A DNA stretch of 64,000 nucleotides from Guyparkeria hydrothermalis (lineage in GTDB: Bacteria; Pseudomonadota; Gammaproteobacteria; Halothiobacillales; Halothiobacillaceae). The notes beneath the pieces are model-generated. The model saw nothing but the letters and a program-made list of their open reading frames with translations. It searched no databases and was not told where the DNA came from. The position numbers and the translations under genes were made by a program. Of this stretch, positions 47,984 to 56,368 are shown piece after piece. The DNA is taken from positions 992,001 through 1,056,000 of the forward strand of contig NZ_JAJSED010000001.1 of assembly GCF_023555385.1 (NCBI RefSeq), read 5' to 3'. Numbering within the stretch: position 1 is the stretch's first letter; the number at the start of each line of letters is the position of its first letter.

Positions 47984-48299
47984 TGTCAGCACCCCCCTGA
48001 ACCTGACAAAAAATCAGACGTCCCTTGGGAACCAGCACGAGCGTGGGATTGCTCCCTTTCAAAGACAGCGGCTTGCAGTGTCCTTGGGCGGCACCGACGT
48101 GATAGGGGTATTCGCCCGCATACTTCCATTGGTGGCACTAACCAGTTCACTTCTACCCATCCCTCCTTGGCGGACCGTCTTTCGATCGACGTCAAATCAT
48201 CGGCAGGCTAACAAAATTCGAGAGCCCGCATATGTTCGCTTGTCTCGACTATCCATAAGTCACCAAGCGTGACTGTCCACAGAACCGTATGGGCATCAT

Positions 48300-48316
48300 G
48301 CGACAGTTAACGTCGC
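48300..48316. promoter_or_regulatory. Operator-like palindrome, copy A
   Basis: GCGACAGTTAACGTCGC, the least perfect of four related sites (one arm base differs), centred on GTTAA. It lies about 160 nt upstream of the AAA+ start and about 315 nt upstream of the divergent DUF6361 start. On the minus strand a TACGGT hexamer follows after 10 nt, as at the other sites, so it might serve the minus-strand operon. Confidence 0.55.
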
Positions 48317-48412
48317 AGGGAACACAGCACCGCCTTCCGGCACCCAGCCGTGGCGGCGCAATAAACTCAGGCAAAAATTTCCACCCTCTCTTCTCACACA
48401 GGCCCACCTGAT

Positions 48413-48429
48413 GCGACAAAACCTGTCGC
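48413..48429 (+). promoter_or_regulatory. Operator-like palindrome, copy B
   Basis: GCGACAAAACCTGTCGC, a perfect 6-bp inverted repeat with 5-nt spacer, 48 nt before the AAA+ start codon. It differs from copy D at a single base. CATAGT follows 10 nt downstream. Confidence 0.7.
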
Positions 48430-48477
48430 GGCTATCCGGCATAGTGCTTTCCCAACCGACGAACGGAGAAAGCGAAC

Positions 48478-50634
48478 ATGCCTTTTAAGCTCAGTCGTCA
48501 CCGAATCCCCAACTTTCGCAACTCGGCAAGTGAAGCACTCACCCCCTTGGAGCTATCCGATCCCGAGCTTCACTGGTGCCTAGACCTTCTCGTCGCACAC
48601 GGTGATCTGAAGGGCTTCGTCGAGGAGTTCGGCGGTTGGTCAGACGCCTCCGTGGCTTCGGCCCTGGGCTTACCCCCTGCCGAAGAGTTTGAAATGGATC
48701 CCGACCAGATGCGTCGCAGCGTAAGCGCCCGCTATCGCGAAGTGCGCGCGCATCGGAACAACCTCGAGCTGCCGGACGAGCTTGCCATCAACCTTGCCAA
48801 ACTGGCCGAGTTGATCGGTCTCGACGAGACCGAACAGCTCATCCTTGCCTTCACGGTCATTCTGCACGGCGGCTCAACACTCACCGCTCTGGCATCCCAA
48901 GGCCGGGATCACTCGAGCGCGAGTCTTTACACCACGCTGAGCGGCTTGCTCCAGATGCCGATTAACGAGGTCCGTCGAGCCTTGTCCCCCGCCGGCCTGC
49001 TTCACACGACGGGCCTCATCGAGGTGGACCGCGATGGCCAGTACAACCTGATCGGCAAGCTCGAGCTGGGCATTCGAAGCTTCAGCGAAAAGATGTTCGA
49101 ACAGAACATCGAACCCGTGGACCTGTTTCGGGGCAAACTCACCACCGCCCCTTCAGGCCGCCTTGCCTCAGACGATTTTTCTCACATCGACGAGGTGCAC
49201 ACGCTGGTCAAGGCAGTGGTCGCTGATGCCAAGCGCCGACAACGCCAAGGCGTCAATGTGCTGCTCTACGGTGCTCCCGGCACCGGAAAGACCGAACTGA
49301 GTCGGCTCGTTGCCTCCGAAGTCGGGCTTGAAGCCTTCGAGGTGGCGATCGAATCGAAGGATGGCGACCCCGAGGACGGGCGCCACCGGCTCCGGGCATG
49401 GCGCGCCGGGCAAGCGGTGCTAGGCAGCCGCCCTGCCCTTCTCATCTTCGATGAAGCCGAGGACATCTTCGCTTCGCATCAGCTGTTCAGCAGCTCACTT
49501 GCGCAGCGCATGAAAGGCTGGGTCAACCGGGCGCTCGAGACGAACCCCGTCCCCACGCTGTGGCTTTCGAACTCCATCAGCAGCCTGGATCCGGCCTTCG
49601 TCCGACGATTCGACCTGTTGCTCGAGGTACGCCAGCCCACCCACGACCAACGACGACGGATGGCTCAACAAATGCTCGGGGACCGAGTCGACGACGCACT
49701 CCTCGATCGGGTAGCGGCCACGGACAGCCTGAGCCCGGCAGTCCTGCAGCGGGCCGCCTCTGTCGCCCACCGCATCTCCATGCCTGCCTCACACAGCCCC
49801 GAGATGCAGCCCGCAGGCACCACGACCGACACACTGCTCGGCGACGAAAACCGGCTGATCCAGATCATGCTGGACAACACGCTCAAGGCACAGGGTGCCA
49901 AAGGGCTGAATATGGAGCCCGCGCTCGGCCTGGCTGGCCGTTACCGGCCCGAACTCGTGAACACGACCAGCGACCTTTCCCAAGTAGCCAACGGCATCGC
50001 CACGACGAATGATGCACGCCTGTGCCTCTACGGCCCGCCGGGCACCGGCAAAAGTGCATTCGGCCACTGGCTGGCCGAGAAGCTTGACCGGCGGCTAATC
50101 CTGAAGCGGGCATCTGACCTACTCGGTCCCTACGTGGGGATGACCGAACAGAACATGGCAGAAGCGTTCCGGGAAGCCGAGGAAGCGGGAGCCATCCTCC
50201 TTATCGACGAGATCGACAGCTTCCTCGCTGACCGGGCCGGCGCCACACAGCAATGGCAGGCAACGATGGTCAACGAGATGCTCACCCAGATGGAGCGTTT
50301 TCAAGGCGTGTTCATTGCCACGACCAACCGCATGAATGGCCTGGACCCTGCCACGATGCGTCGCTTCGACCTGAAGCTCGAGTTCGACTATCTCGATCAC
50401 GCCCAGCGCGAGAGGCTGCTCCGCGAGACGGCTCGAAATCTCGGTGCGACCCGCGGCATCCAGAAGGCACGCGGGGAGCTTCACGACTTGCACAATCTCA
50501 CGCCGGGCGATTTCGCTGCGGTTTCGCGGCGCCATCGATTCGAGCCCTTCGCCACGGCCGAGGAGCTCGTATCAGCGCTACGAGACGAGTCGCGGCACAA
50601 ACCGGATGGAAGGGAGCGGCGGATCGGTTTCTGA
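48478..50634 (+). CDS. Tandem AAA+ ATPase
   Basis: 718 aa. A helical N-terminal region (1-225) is followed by two AAA+ modules. Module 1: Walker A LLYGAPGTGKTELSRLVA (about 261-278), Walker B ALLIFDEAEDIFASH (about 320), sensor WLSNSISSLDPAFVRRFDLL. Module 2: Walker A CLYGPPGTGKSAFGHWLA (about 515-532), Walker B AILLIDEIDSFLADR (about 570), sensor IATTNRMNGLDPATMRRFDL. Both arginine-finger regions are present. It is probably a protein- or DNA-remodelling ATPase. The gene opens a plus-strand run with a WYL regulator and carries two operator-like palindromes upstream. Confidence 0.88.
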   Translation: MPFKLSRHRIPNFRNSASEALTPLELSDPELHWCLDLLVAHGDLKGFVEEFGGWSDASVASALGLPPAEEFEMDPDQMRRSVSARYREVRAHRNNLELPDELAINLAKLAELIGLDETEQLILAFTVILHGGSTLTALASQGRDHSSASLYTTLSGLLQMPINEVRRALSPAGLLHTTGLIEVDRDGQYNLIGKLELGIRSFSEKMFEQNIEPVDLFRGKLTTAPSGRLASDDFSHIDEVHTLVKAVVADAKRRQRQGVNVLLYGAPGTGKTELSRLVASEVGLEAFEVAIESKDGDPEDGRHRLRAWRAGQAVLGSRPALLIFDEAEDIFASHQLFSSSLAQRMKGWVNRALETNPVPTLWLSNSISSLDPAFVRRFDLLLEVRQPTHDQRRRMAQQMLGDRVDDALLDRVAATDSLSPAVLQRAASVAHRISMPASHSPEMQPAGTTTDTLLGDENRLIQIMLDNTLKAQGAKGLNMEPALGLAGRYRPELVNTTSDLSQVANGIATTNDARLCLYGPPGTGKSAFGHWLAEKLDRRLILKRASDLLGPYVGMTEQNMAEAFREAEEAGAILLIDEIDSFLADRAGATQQWQATMVNEMLTQMERFQGVFIATTNRMNGLDPATMRRFDLKLEFDYLDHAQRERLLRETARNLGATRGIQKARGELHDLHNLTPGDFAAVSRRHRFEPFATAEELVSALRDESRHKPDGRERRIGF

Positions 50635-50726
50635 CTCGCAGAGGCCCTGAAGAACGTGCATTCGCTCCACCACATCTAAGCCCGGAAAAGGTAAGGTCAC
50701 CCAGTCATCTCACTATTGGACTAGCC

Positions 50727-51719
50727 ATGGTAGACACCGCCATTCGAAAGATTGAGATGCTCCGCCATATCCCGCGAGAGCCCAGGAAGATCTCCACCTC
50801 GGAACTACGCGCGCGGCTCGCCGCCGCGGGATTCGAGGTAACGCAACGCACCATCCAGCGCAATCTCCAGGACCTTTCCGCACACTTTCCGTTGGTAAGC
50901 GACGAGCGCAACACCCCCTACGGATGGTCCTGGTCAAAAGATTCCGCCGCAGAACCACTGCAAAGCATGGATGCCGCGACGGCCCTGACGTTCACGATGG
51001 CCGAGGAATATCTCAAGGAAATGCTTCCTATTGGCGTACTGAGCCTGATGGATCCACATTTCCGCCATGCGCACCACGTGCTCGAGTCCAATGGCAACGG
51101 ATTATTCGCCTGGCGCGACAAGATTCGCCTTCTCCCACGCTCCCAGCCCCTTCAACCGCCGGAGATCGATCCGGATATTGCGAGGGTCGTGTATGACTCT
51201 CTACTGCACGACCGCCGCTTTGCGGCCACCTACAAGCCTAGAGACAGCGAGCCTCGGCAGTACATCCTGAGTCCACAGGGCCTCGCGTTTCGTGACGCCG
51301 TCACCTATCTCGTTGCCAACCACCGCGACTATGACGATGTGGTCATGTTTGCCCTCCATCGGTTTCTCGAGGCCGAAGAGACCGATCAGCCAAAGCGTGA
51401 ACTTGCGGACTTCAACATCGACGACTGGGTTGGACGCGGCGGGTTTGACGCCGGTCAGCATGAGAAAACAATCCGGCTCGTTGCTCGCTTTTCTTCGGGA
51501 GCGGGTAAGCACCTATTCGAAACCCCAGTCGAGGGACAGCGCTCGCTGACGGTCTGCGATGACGCCCGGCTCGAGCTGACAGCCGACGTCCGAGATACTC
51601 ACCAGCTCCGCTGGTGGCTACGAGGATTCGGCCCCGACGTGGAAATCAAATCACCGAAGCCGTTGCGTGACTGGGCGATAGAAGGCATCCAGCGGCAACT
51701 GGCGACCTATGAGACCTAG
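50727..51719 (+). CDS. WYL-domain helix-turn-helix transcriptional regulator
   Basis: 330 aa from the ATG at 50727; the frame is open far upstream but that part overlaps the AAA+ gene. The N-terminal winged helix is MLRHIPREPRKISTSELRARL with TQRTIQRNLQDLSAHFPL. The WYL ligand-binding domain is around YKPRDSEPRQYILSPQGLAF (about 170-190), followed by the WCX-like C-terminus. WYL regulators of defence islands (BrxR, CapW) bind inverted repeats and respond to nucleic-acid-type signals. It sits 92 nt after the AAA+ gene and is the best candidate to read the GCGACA-N5-TGTCGC sites. Confidence 0.9.
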   Translation: MVDTAIRKIEMLRHIPREPRKISTSELRARLAAAGFEVTQRTIQRNLQDLSAHFPLVSDERNTPYGWSWSKDSAAEPLQSMDAATALTFTMAEEYLKEMLPIGVLSLMDPHFRHAHHVLESNGNGLFAWRDKIRLLPRSQPLQPPEIDPDIARVVYDSLLHDRRFAATYKPRDSEPRQYILSPQGLAFRDAVTYLVANHRDYDDVVMFALHRFLEAEETDQPKRELADFNIDDWVGRGGFDAGQHEKTIRLVARFSSGAGKHLFETPVEGQRSLTVCDDARLELTADVRDTHQLRWWLRGFGPDVEIKSPKPLRDWAIEGIQRQLATYET

Positions 51720-51767
51720 CTAGCCCCGTAAAACCAACAAACCAGCGACAGCATCCAGGAGCCCCCC

Positions 51768-53075
51768 ATGGAAGAGGACAAGACGCAACAGAAACAAGCG
51801 GACACTCAGACCCTCGAAAAGGAACAGACGTCCGATGGTGCCAATCAGTTGTCTGTCCGGTCCTACCGGAAGGTGAGCATCTATGTGGCGGTCGTTCTTT
51901 TGATCTTGGTCTCGTGGGTCGAAGTCTTCGATCGGAAGACGGAAAGTTACATCGATCAAACACTCGTCACGGCAGTGACCAGCTTTGCATCCGCCCGAGC
52001 GATCAACGCGACGGTCTCCGTCATCAAATCGGCAGAAGTGAGTGTGCCCTTCGTTAGCGCCGACATCGGAGCCGCGCTGGATCCTATCGATGACATGGTC
52101 GAAGACTTCTCGACCGTCATGAAATTCGCCACAGCCTCGCTGGTCCTGCAAAAGATCATTATCGAGATTGTCTCTTCAACGGGCTTCAAGATCCTTCTCA
52201 CGATCGGCGGTCTTTTATTTATCGCCATCCTTCGATATGGCCCATCGGGCATCACAAATACCGCTTTCAAGGTCTTCCTGACCGTTGGCCTTGTTCGATT
52301 CCTCTTGATCCTTGTGCTGGCCGCGAGCGCGATGGCAGACAACGCCTTCCTTGAAGAACAGACCGAGGCAGAAGCGCAGAAGCTGGCCCAGCAATCCAAC
52401 CAGTTCCAGGCGGCCGAGTCCGAAATCGACCTATCTGCCGAAGAGAAAGCAACGCTCGAGGCAAGGCTGACCGAGGCCGAGTCCGCAAAACAGCAGGCAA
52501 TGACAGCCAGCCAGGAACTGGCCACCAAACTCGAAAAGGCGCGTGATGAACTGACAGCGGCTCAGGAGAGAGTCGAGAGGCTTGACGAGGGCCGGTCGAC
52601 CATGGACGCGATCAATTTCATGAAAGACACCCCGGAGTACGACAAAGCCGAGGGGGCCCGTGATCAAGCGGCAGACAAGGTCGAGCAACTGTCCAGCCGA
52701 ATGGACGCTCTTAATGACCAAATCGAGGAATATGCCGAGGAAGCACAAGACATCCGGGCCATCCTCGCGGGCAAGGATGGATCGTTCATGAGTTCGGTGT
52801 CCCGAAAGATGTCAGCCATCAAAGATTCACTGAGCCTCGATAACATCGGTCAACTGGCTGACGATTTCATCGACTCCTCGATTCGGCTCATCAGCCTGTT
52901 CGTGCTCAAGACGATCGCCCTGCCGCTGCTGTTCCTCTACCTCGGCATCAAGGCCTTCCAGGCGATTTGGCGCGTTGATCTCGCCAACTTCGCCCAGGAG
53001 AAATACCAGGAAGGGCGGCAAAAGCTCAAGGACCACCGTCGGCCCAAAGCCGACGCTGTGACAAGCTCCGAGTGA
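51768..53075 (+). CDS. Membrane protein with central coiled coil
   Basis: 435 aa. Membrane segments lie at about 36-52, 140-158 and 165-185, and a C-terminal one at about 372-395 (ISLFVLKTIALPLLFLYLGI). Between them a long charged coiled coil runs from about 195 to 325 (EEKATLEARLTEAESAKQQA and ARDELTAAQERVERLDEG). I do not recognise the family. It follows the WYL gene by 48 nt on the same strand, and a strong terminator ends the transcript, so AAA+, WYL and this protein probably form one unit. Confidence 0.7.
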   Translation: MEEDKTQQKQADTQTLEKEQTSDGANQLSVRSYRKVSIYVAVVLLILVSWVEVFDRKTESYIDQTLVTAVTSFASARAINATVSVIKSAEVSVPFVSADIGAALDPIDDMVEDFSTVMKFATASLVLQKIIIEIVSSTGFKILLTIGGLLFIAILRYGPSGITNTAFKVFLTVGLVRFLLILVLAASAMADNAFLEEQTEAEAQKLAQQSNQFQAAESEIDLSAEEKATLEARLTEAESAKQQAMTASQELATKLEKARDELTAAQERVERLDEGRSTMDAINFMKDTPEYDKAEGARDQAADKVEQLSSRMDALNDQIEEYAEEAQDIRAILAGKDGSFMSSVSRKMSAIKDSLSLDNIGQLADDFIDSSIRLISLFVLKTIALPLLFLYLGIKAFQAIWRVDLANFAQEKYQEGRQKLKDHRRPKADAVTSSE

Positions 53076-53110
53076 GCCACGTCTCGGGCAACTAGGCCGA
53101 CACTGTGAAA

Positions 53111-53143
53111 AGGCAAGCCATTACCGGCTTGCCTTCCTTTTTT
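53111..53143 (+). terminator. Intrinsic terminator after the membrane protein gene
   Basis: AGGCAAGCC (53111-53119) pairs with GGCTTGCCT (53126-53134) around a 6-nt loop, followed by TCCTTTTTT. It lies 35 nt after the membrane protein stop and ends just before the phosphatase start, so it separates the two genes transcriptionally unless read through. Confidence 0.85.
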
Positions 53144-53153
53144 GGTGATCCCA

Positions 53154-53687
53154 ATGCGAAGAACAAGTATCACTCACCCACTACGTATCGCCACTATCCA
53201 GCGACCTGGCAGCGGAACAATCGGGCTGACCTTCTGCCCGGGAAAACAGGATCCAAACGCGATGACAGGTACATGGGAGCGCGATCTCGACACGGACCTC
53301 AAGGCAATCCGCACTTGGGGTGCCACGACACTGGTCACGTTGATGGAAAACCACGAGTTGGAATCCCTGAAGGTTGGCCACCTAGGAGAGCGAACCAAGG
53401 CACATGGCATGACGTGGCTCCACCTTCCAATCCAGGATGTATCCATTCCCGACGAGCGGTTCGAGCGGGCATGGCCGGCTGCACGTAACGCGATCTTGTC
53501 GAAGCTGGACGTGGGCGAATCGGTGGTGGTGCATTGCCGTGGAGGCCTTGGTCGAACCGGGTTGGTCGTAGGCCTTCTGATGACGGCCTCTGGTGTACCC
53601 GCCGCCGACGCCTTGCGACAAATTCGAGCGGTCCGCCCAGGTGCAGTCGAAACCACGGAACAGGAACGCTATCTATTCGACACCTAG
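53154..53687 (+). CDS. Dual-specificity (CDKN3-type) protein phosphatase
   Basis: 177 aa from the ATG at 53154; a TTG at 53142 falls in the preceding T-tract. The family N-terminus HPLRIATIQRPGSGTIGLTF-CPGK is visible. The catalytic P-loop is VVHCRGGLGRTGLVVGLLM (about 125-143), a complete HCx5R motif, and the general-acid loop would be near LPIQDVSIPDE. It dephosphorylates phosphotyrosine or phosphoserine/threonine. No kinase gene is seen nearby. It starts only about 10 nt after a terminator, so its promoter is unclear. Confidence 0.88.
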   Translation: MRRTSITHPLRIATIQRPGSGTIGLTFCPGKQDPNAMTGTWERDLDTDLKAIRTWGATTLVTLMENHELESLKVGHLGERTKAHGMTWLHLPIQDVSIPDERFERAWPAARNAILSKLDVGESVVVHCRGGLGRTGLVVGLLMTASGVPAADALRQIRAVRPGAVETTEQERYLFDT

Positions 53688-53703
53688 GGTGTCCGCGGTC
53701 ACC

Positions 53704-53733
53704 TGTCACAAAAACCGATTTCGTGTCACAAAA
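53704..53733 (+). repeat. Direct repeat TGTCACAAAA upstream of the SprT-like gene
   Basis: The decamer TGTCACAAAA occurs at 53704-53713 and 53724-53733, an exact 20-bp period (about two helical turns), 63 to 92 nt before the SprT-like start. The spacing suits a cooperative DNA-binding protein. Between the repeats and the gene the DNA is T-rich. Confidence 0.5.
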
Positions 53734-53795
53734 GCTTATCCGTTTGTTTTTTCATTGTTTTTTGACTCCGATTTCGCGCATCAGAGTCCGGTAAA

Positions 53796-54602
53796 ATGAG
53801 GCGCACCCAGTCCGAAAACACCTCGACCACTATGACCACTCCCCCAACCCTAGCCATGTACTCGGCGCTGCAGCGTGCCTTCGATCACTTCAACGAGCGG
53901 CTGTTTGGTAATGAGTTGCCCGCCTGCTTGATCACGCTCCGCAGTTCCCGGCGACAGCGCGGCTACCACCACGCCGAGCGGTTCGTCTCGGCCGAAGGCA
54001 CCGTCATTCACGAGCTCGGTCTGCACCCGGGGCATTTCACGCTCCAACCACTCGAAGTCTCGCTCTCGACACTGGTCCACGAGATGGTCCACCACTGGCA
54101 GGAATGCTTCGGCAAGCCGAGTCGGTCCAACCATCACAACCGCGAATGGGTGGCAAAGATGGAAGCCATTGGCCTAGTGCCCAGCGACACCGGTCTGCCG
54201 GAGGGCAAGCAGACCGGGCGGCGAGTGAGCCATTACATCGAACCGGAAGGTGCATACGCCAAGGCCTGCACGGACCTGCTTGCCGAGGGCTTCACCCTGC
54301 CCTGGTTCGACCGTCATGCCCCGGTCGAACCGGAGTCAGTCAAGCGAGTGCGCGAAGAACTGGCCGAACAGGGATTGGATATCGCGACGAGCGAGGCCCC
54401 GGTTGAAACGATCCAGCTTCCCGAAGAGGCTGGCAACGACACACCGACGGTCTTTTCCCCGCCCGAACCGAGACGCGACCCCAAGGTCCGGTTGGTTTGC
54501 CCACAGTGCGAAGCTCGGGCGTGGGCCAAACCGGAGACCCCACTGATGTGTGGCAGCTGCTACGAGGAAATGCTCGATCCGAGCACTCCAGCCGAAGCCT
54601 GA
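53796..54602 (+). CDS. SprT-like zinc metalloprotease domain protein
   Basis: 268 aa. The SprT fold shows TMYSALQRAFDHFNERLFGN-like helices, then LSTLVHEMVHHWQECFGKPS with the HExxH zinc site (about 97-101), and a C-terminal zinc ribbon (VCPQCEARAW then MCGSCYEEM). SprT/Spartan proteins degrade DNA-crosslinked proteins. The start at 53796 is the first ATG; a second at 53832 is also possible because neither has a strong ribosome-binding site. It is 48 nt upstream of the HEPN-type gene and shares its strand. Confidence 0.88.
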   Translation: MRRTQSENTSTTMTTPPTLAMYSALQRAFDHFNERLFGNELPACLITLRSSRRQRGYHHAERFVSAEGTVIHELGLHPGHFTLQPLEVSLSTLVHEMVHHWQECFGKPSRSNHHNREWVAKMEAIGLVPSDTGLPEGKQTGRRVSHYIEPEGAYAKACTDLLAEGFTLPWFDRHAPVEPESVKRVREELAEQGLDIATSEAPVETIQLPEEAGNDTPTVFSPPEPRRDPKVRLVCPQCEARAWAKPETPLMCGSCYEEMLDPSTPAEA

Positions 54603-54650
54603 CCAATTAGCCACGCATGGATCGCTACTTAAACGCCAAGGAGGCACACA

Positions 54651-55319
54651 ATGTCCCAACTCGACTGCCGATTCGACGAACTCAAGACCCGCCAACGCGC
54701 CGAACGGGATGCCTACGGGGAAAATCTGGGGCTGCGGGTCCACCGTGCCTTGAGCTGGCTTCAACGGGCCGAGCTCGCCGACGACCCGGATGGTCAGTTC
54801 ATCTTCCTTTGGGTGGCCTTTAACGCCGCCTACGCCAACGAAATTGACGGTGAGGCAGGCCGAACGCAGCAAAAAGCCTTCGGAGAATTCCTGAGAAAAC
54901 TGCAGGGGCTTGATGACAAGGGACTGCTCGACCGGCTCGTCTGGCAGGAGTTTCCGAAAAGCATCCGGCTACTGCTCGACAACCGCTACGTGTTCGCAAG
55001 CTTCTGGGACTGGCAGAAGGGAAAGATCGACGCGGCTACCTGGGAAGAACGCTTCAGAAAGGGCAAGGCTGCAGCCAACGCGGCGCTGGCCAATCAGGAC
55101 ACGGCGACGGTGCTGGCCATTGTACTGCGTCGCACCTACATACTCCGCAACCAGATCATCCATGGCGGTGCGACTTGGAACAGCCAGGTAAACCGACGAC
55201 AAGTGCATGACTGTGTTCAGCTGCTGTGTCAGCTCGTGCCCGCCGTGGTCGAGATCATGATGAATCATTCCGACACGCTCTGGGGTGATGCCAGCTATCC
55301 GGTGGTCAAGGATGTCTGA
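54651..55319 (+). CDS. HEPN-type hypothetical protein
   Basis: 222 aa all-helical protein, with AAGGAGG upstream. Its C-terminal half contains RRTYILRNQIIHGGATWNSQ (about 160-179), in which R-N-Q-I-I-H matches the HEPN RNase motif Rx4H. The N-terminal part (FIFLWVAFNAAYANEIDG) fits Apea-like HEPN proteins. HEPN domains are metal-independent RNases in many toxin and defence systems. It overlaps the next gene, an EEP-family enzyme, by 8 nt, so both are co-translated. Toxicity is inference. Confidence 0.72.
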   Translation: MSQLDCRFDELKTRQRAERDAYGENLGLRVHRALSWLQRAELADDPDGQFIFLWVAFNAAYANEIDGEAGRTQQKAFGEFLRKLQGLDDKGLLDRLVWQEFPKSIRLLLDNRYVFASFWDWQKGKIDAATWEERFRKGKAAANAALANQDTATVLAIVLRRTYILRNQIIHGGATWNSQVNRRQVHDCVQLLCQLVPAVVEIMMNHSDTLWGDASYPVVKDV

Positions 55320-56052
55320 TGCCGCCGACCGATCGAGCGATCATTCACTCCGAGTCGTGACCTGGAACGGCAACCTGTCCCTCGGCAAAAAGCTCGATCG
55401 ACTACTGGCCCTGGAGCCCGACGTCGCCGTGATTCAGGAGTGCGAGCAATCGCTGCCTGTTCCAGCGGGTTACCGGTTCGTCTGGACGGGGAGCAACCCG
55501 CGCAAGGGCCTCGGCGTGATCTCAAAAGGACTCACCCTAGAGGTCAGCCCGCACGCCAAGTATCACTGGGCCTATTTCCTGCCCGTATCCATCGGCGAGG
55601 GTCGGCTTCGAATGCTCGCCACATGGGCATTCAATCATCGCGCGAGTCGCATTGGCCCCGGATACACGGGCAACCCGCGCGAGGTGATATCAGACTTGTC
55701 GGAATGGCTTCGCGAGGGACCCAGCGTTGTCGCGGGCGACTTCAACAACTCGACGATCTGGGACCACATCGGCAAGGCGGCCCGCTTTCGCGATATCCAG
55801 CACGACCTGGATCAACTCGGGCTGTTCAGCGCCTACCACCACCTGACCGGCGAGGCGTTCGGTCGGGAATCGAGACCGACTTACTTCCACACCAAGAATC
55901 CGGACAAGCCGTTTCACATCGACTACTGCTTCCTGCACCACACCTTGAGATGCCAGCGGGTCGAGATACCGGGATTCTCTGAGTGGAGAACATACAGTGA
56001 TCACGTCCCGGTGATCACCGACCTCGAACTACCTGCCGAATCCTTGGACTGA
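55312..56052 (+). CDS. Endonuclease/exonuclease/phosphatase family protein
   Basis: 246 aa from the ATG at 55312. EEP motifs are clear: LRVVTWNGNLSLGKKLDRLL (metal-binding Asn), DVAVIQECEQS (catalytic Glu), SVVAGDFNNSTIWD (catalytic Asp/Asn), PFHIDYCFL and TYSDHVPVITDL (terminal Asp-His). The family hydrolyses phosphodiester bonds in DNA, RNA or small molecules; the specificity loop does not tell which. It overlaps the HEPN-type gene by 8 nt. Confidence 0.88.
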   Translation: MSDAADRSSDHSLRVVTWNGNLSLGKKLDRLLALEPDVAVIQECEQSLPVPAGYRFVWTGSNPRKGLGVISKGLTLEVSPHAKYHWAYFLPVSIGEGRLRMLATWAFNHRASRIGPGYTGNPREVISDLSEWLREGPSVVAGDFNNSTIWDHIGKAARFRDIQHDLDQLGLFSAYHHLTGEAFGRESRPTYFHTKNPDKPFHIDYCFLHHTLRCQRVEIPGFSEWRTYSDHVPVITDLELPAESLD

Positions 56053-56119
56053 GTATCCGGAAACATCACCAAGCCCGATGCCATGGCGCCGAGCACGCCG
56101 GCACGAGTAACCATTGCAA

Positions 56120-56332
56120 TCAGCCCACTTGTCGCATCACGTAGTAGCTGAGTGCTGACTTGTCTTGCGCCGTCTTCGTGGTGCCGTTTTCCGTCAGCCG
56201 GTCGTATTCTGCATGGGCCTCTTCTCGCGGCATGGGGCCTGCCACACGGAAATCATCGTCCCAGTTCATACGATCCACCCCCTCGATCACCCAAAGATCC
56301 TTTGGAAAGCCAGTCTTCTTTTTCTTGCTCAT
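56120..56332 (-). CDS. Small basic hypothetical protein
   Basis: 70 aa, with a strong AAGGAGA ribosome-binding site and an ATG start (MSKKKKTGFPKDLWVIEGVD). The protein is highly charged, with a short hydrophobic stretch near the N-terminus and no known motif. It follows the metallophosphoesterase gene by 36 nt on the same strand, at the end of that run. Its conserved-looking start and clear initiation signals argue for a real gene. Confidence 0.6.
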   Translation of the reverse strand: MSKKKKTGFPKDLWVIEGVDRMNWDDDFRVAGPMPREEAHAEYDRLTENGTTKTAQDKSALSYYVMRQVG

Positions 56333-56368
56333 ACAATTGATCTCCTTTCCCGTTCCGTCTCGATCGCC

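Larger units (their letters stand above)
47984..48477. other. Divergent regulatory region between the DUF6361 and AAA+ operons
   Basis: 494 nt with no supported gene, between a minus-strand three-gene operon and a plus-strand AAA+ operon. It contains two copies of the palindrome GCGACA-N5-TGTCGC (48300-48316 with one arm mismatch, 48413-48429). A CATAGT hexamer 10 nt after the second copy could be the -10 box of the AAA+ gene. GAGAAAG-type purine runs (48465-48473) can serve as its ribosome-binding site. Confidence 0.6.

Noticed and set aside
50253-50726. N-terminal extension of the WYL regulator
   Set aside because: It overlaps the tandem AAA+ gene in another frame and has no HTH similarity; the ATG at 50727 gives the proper start.
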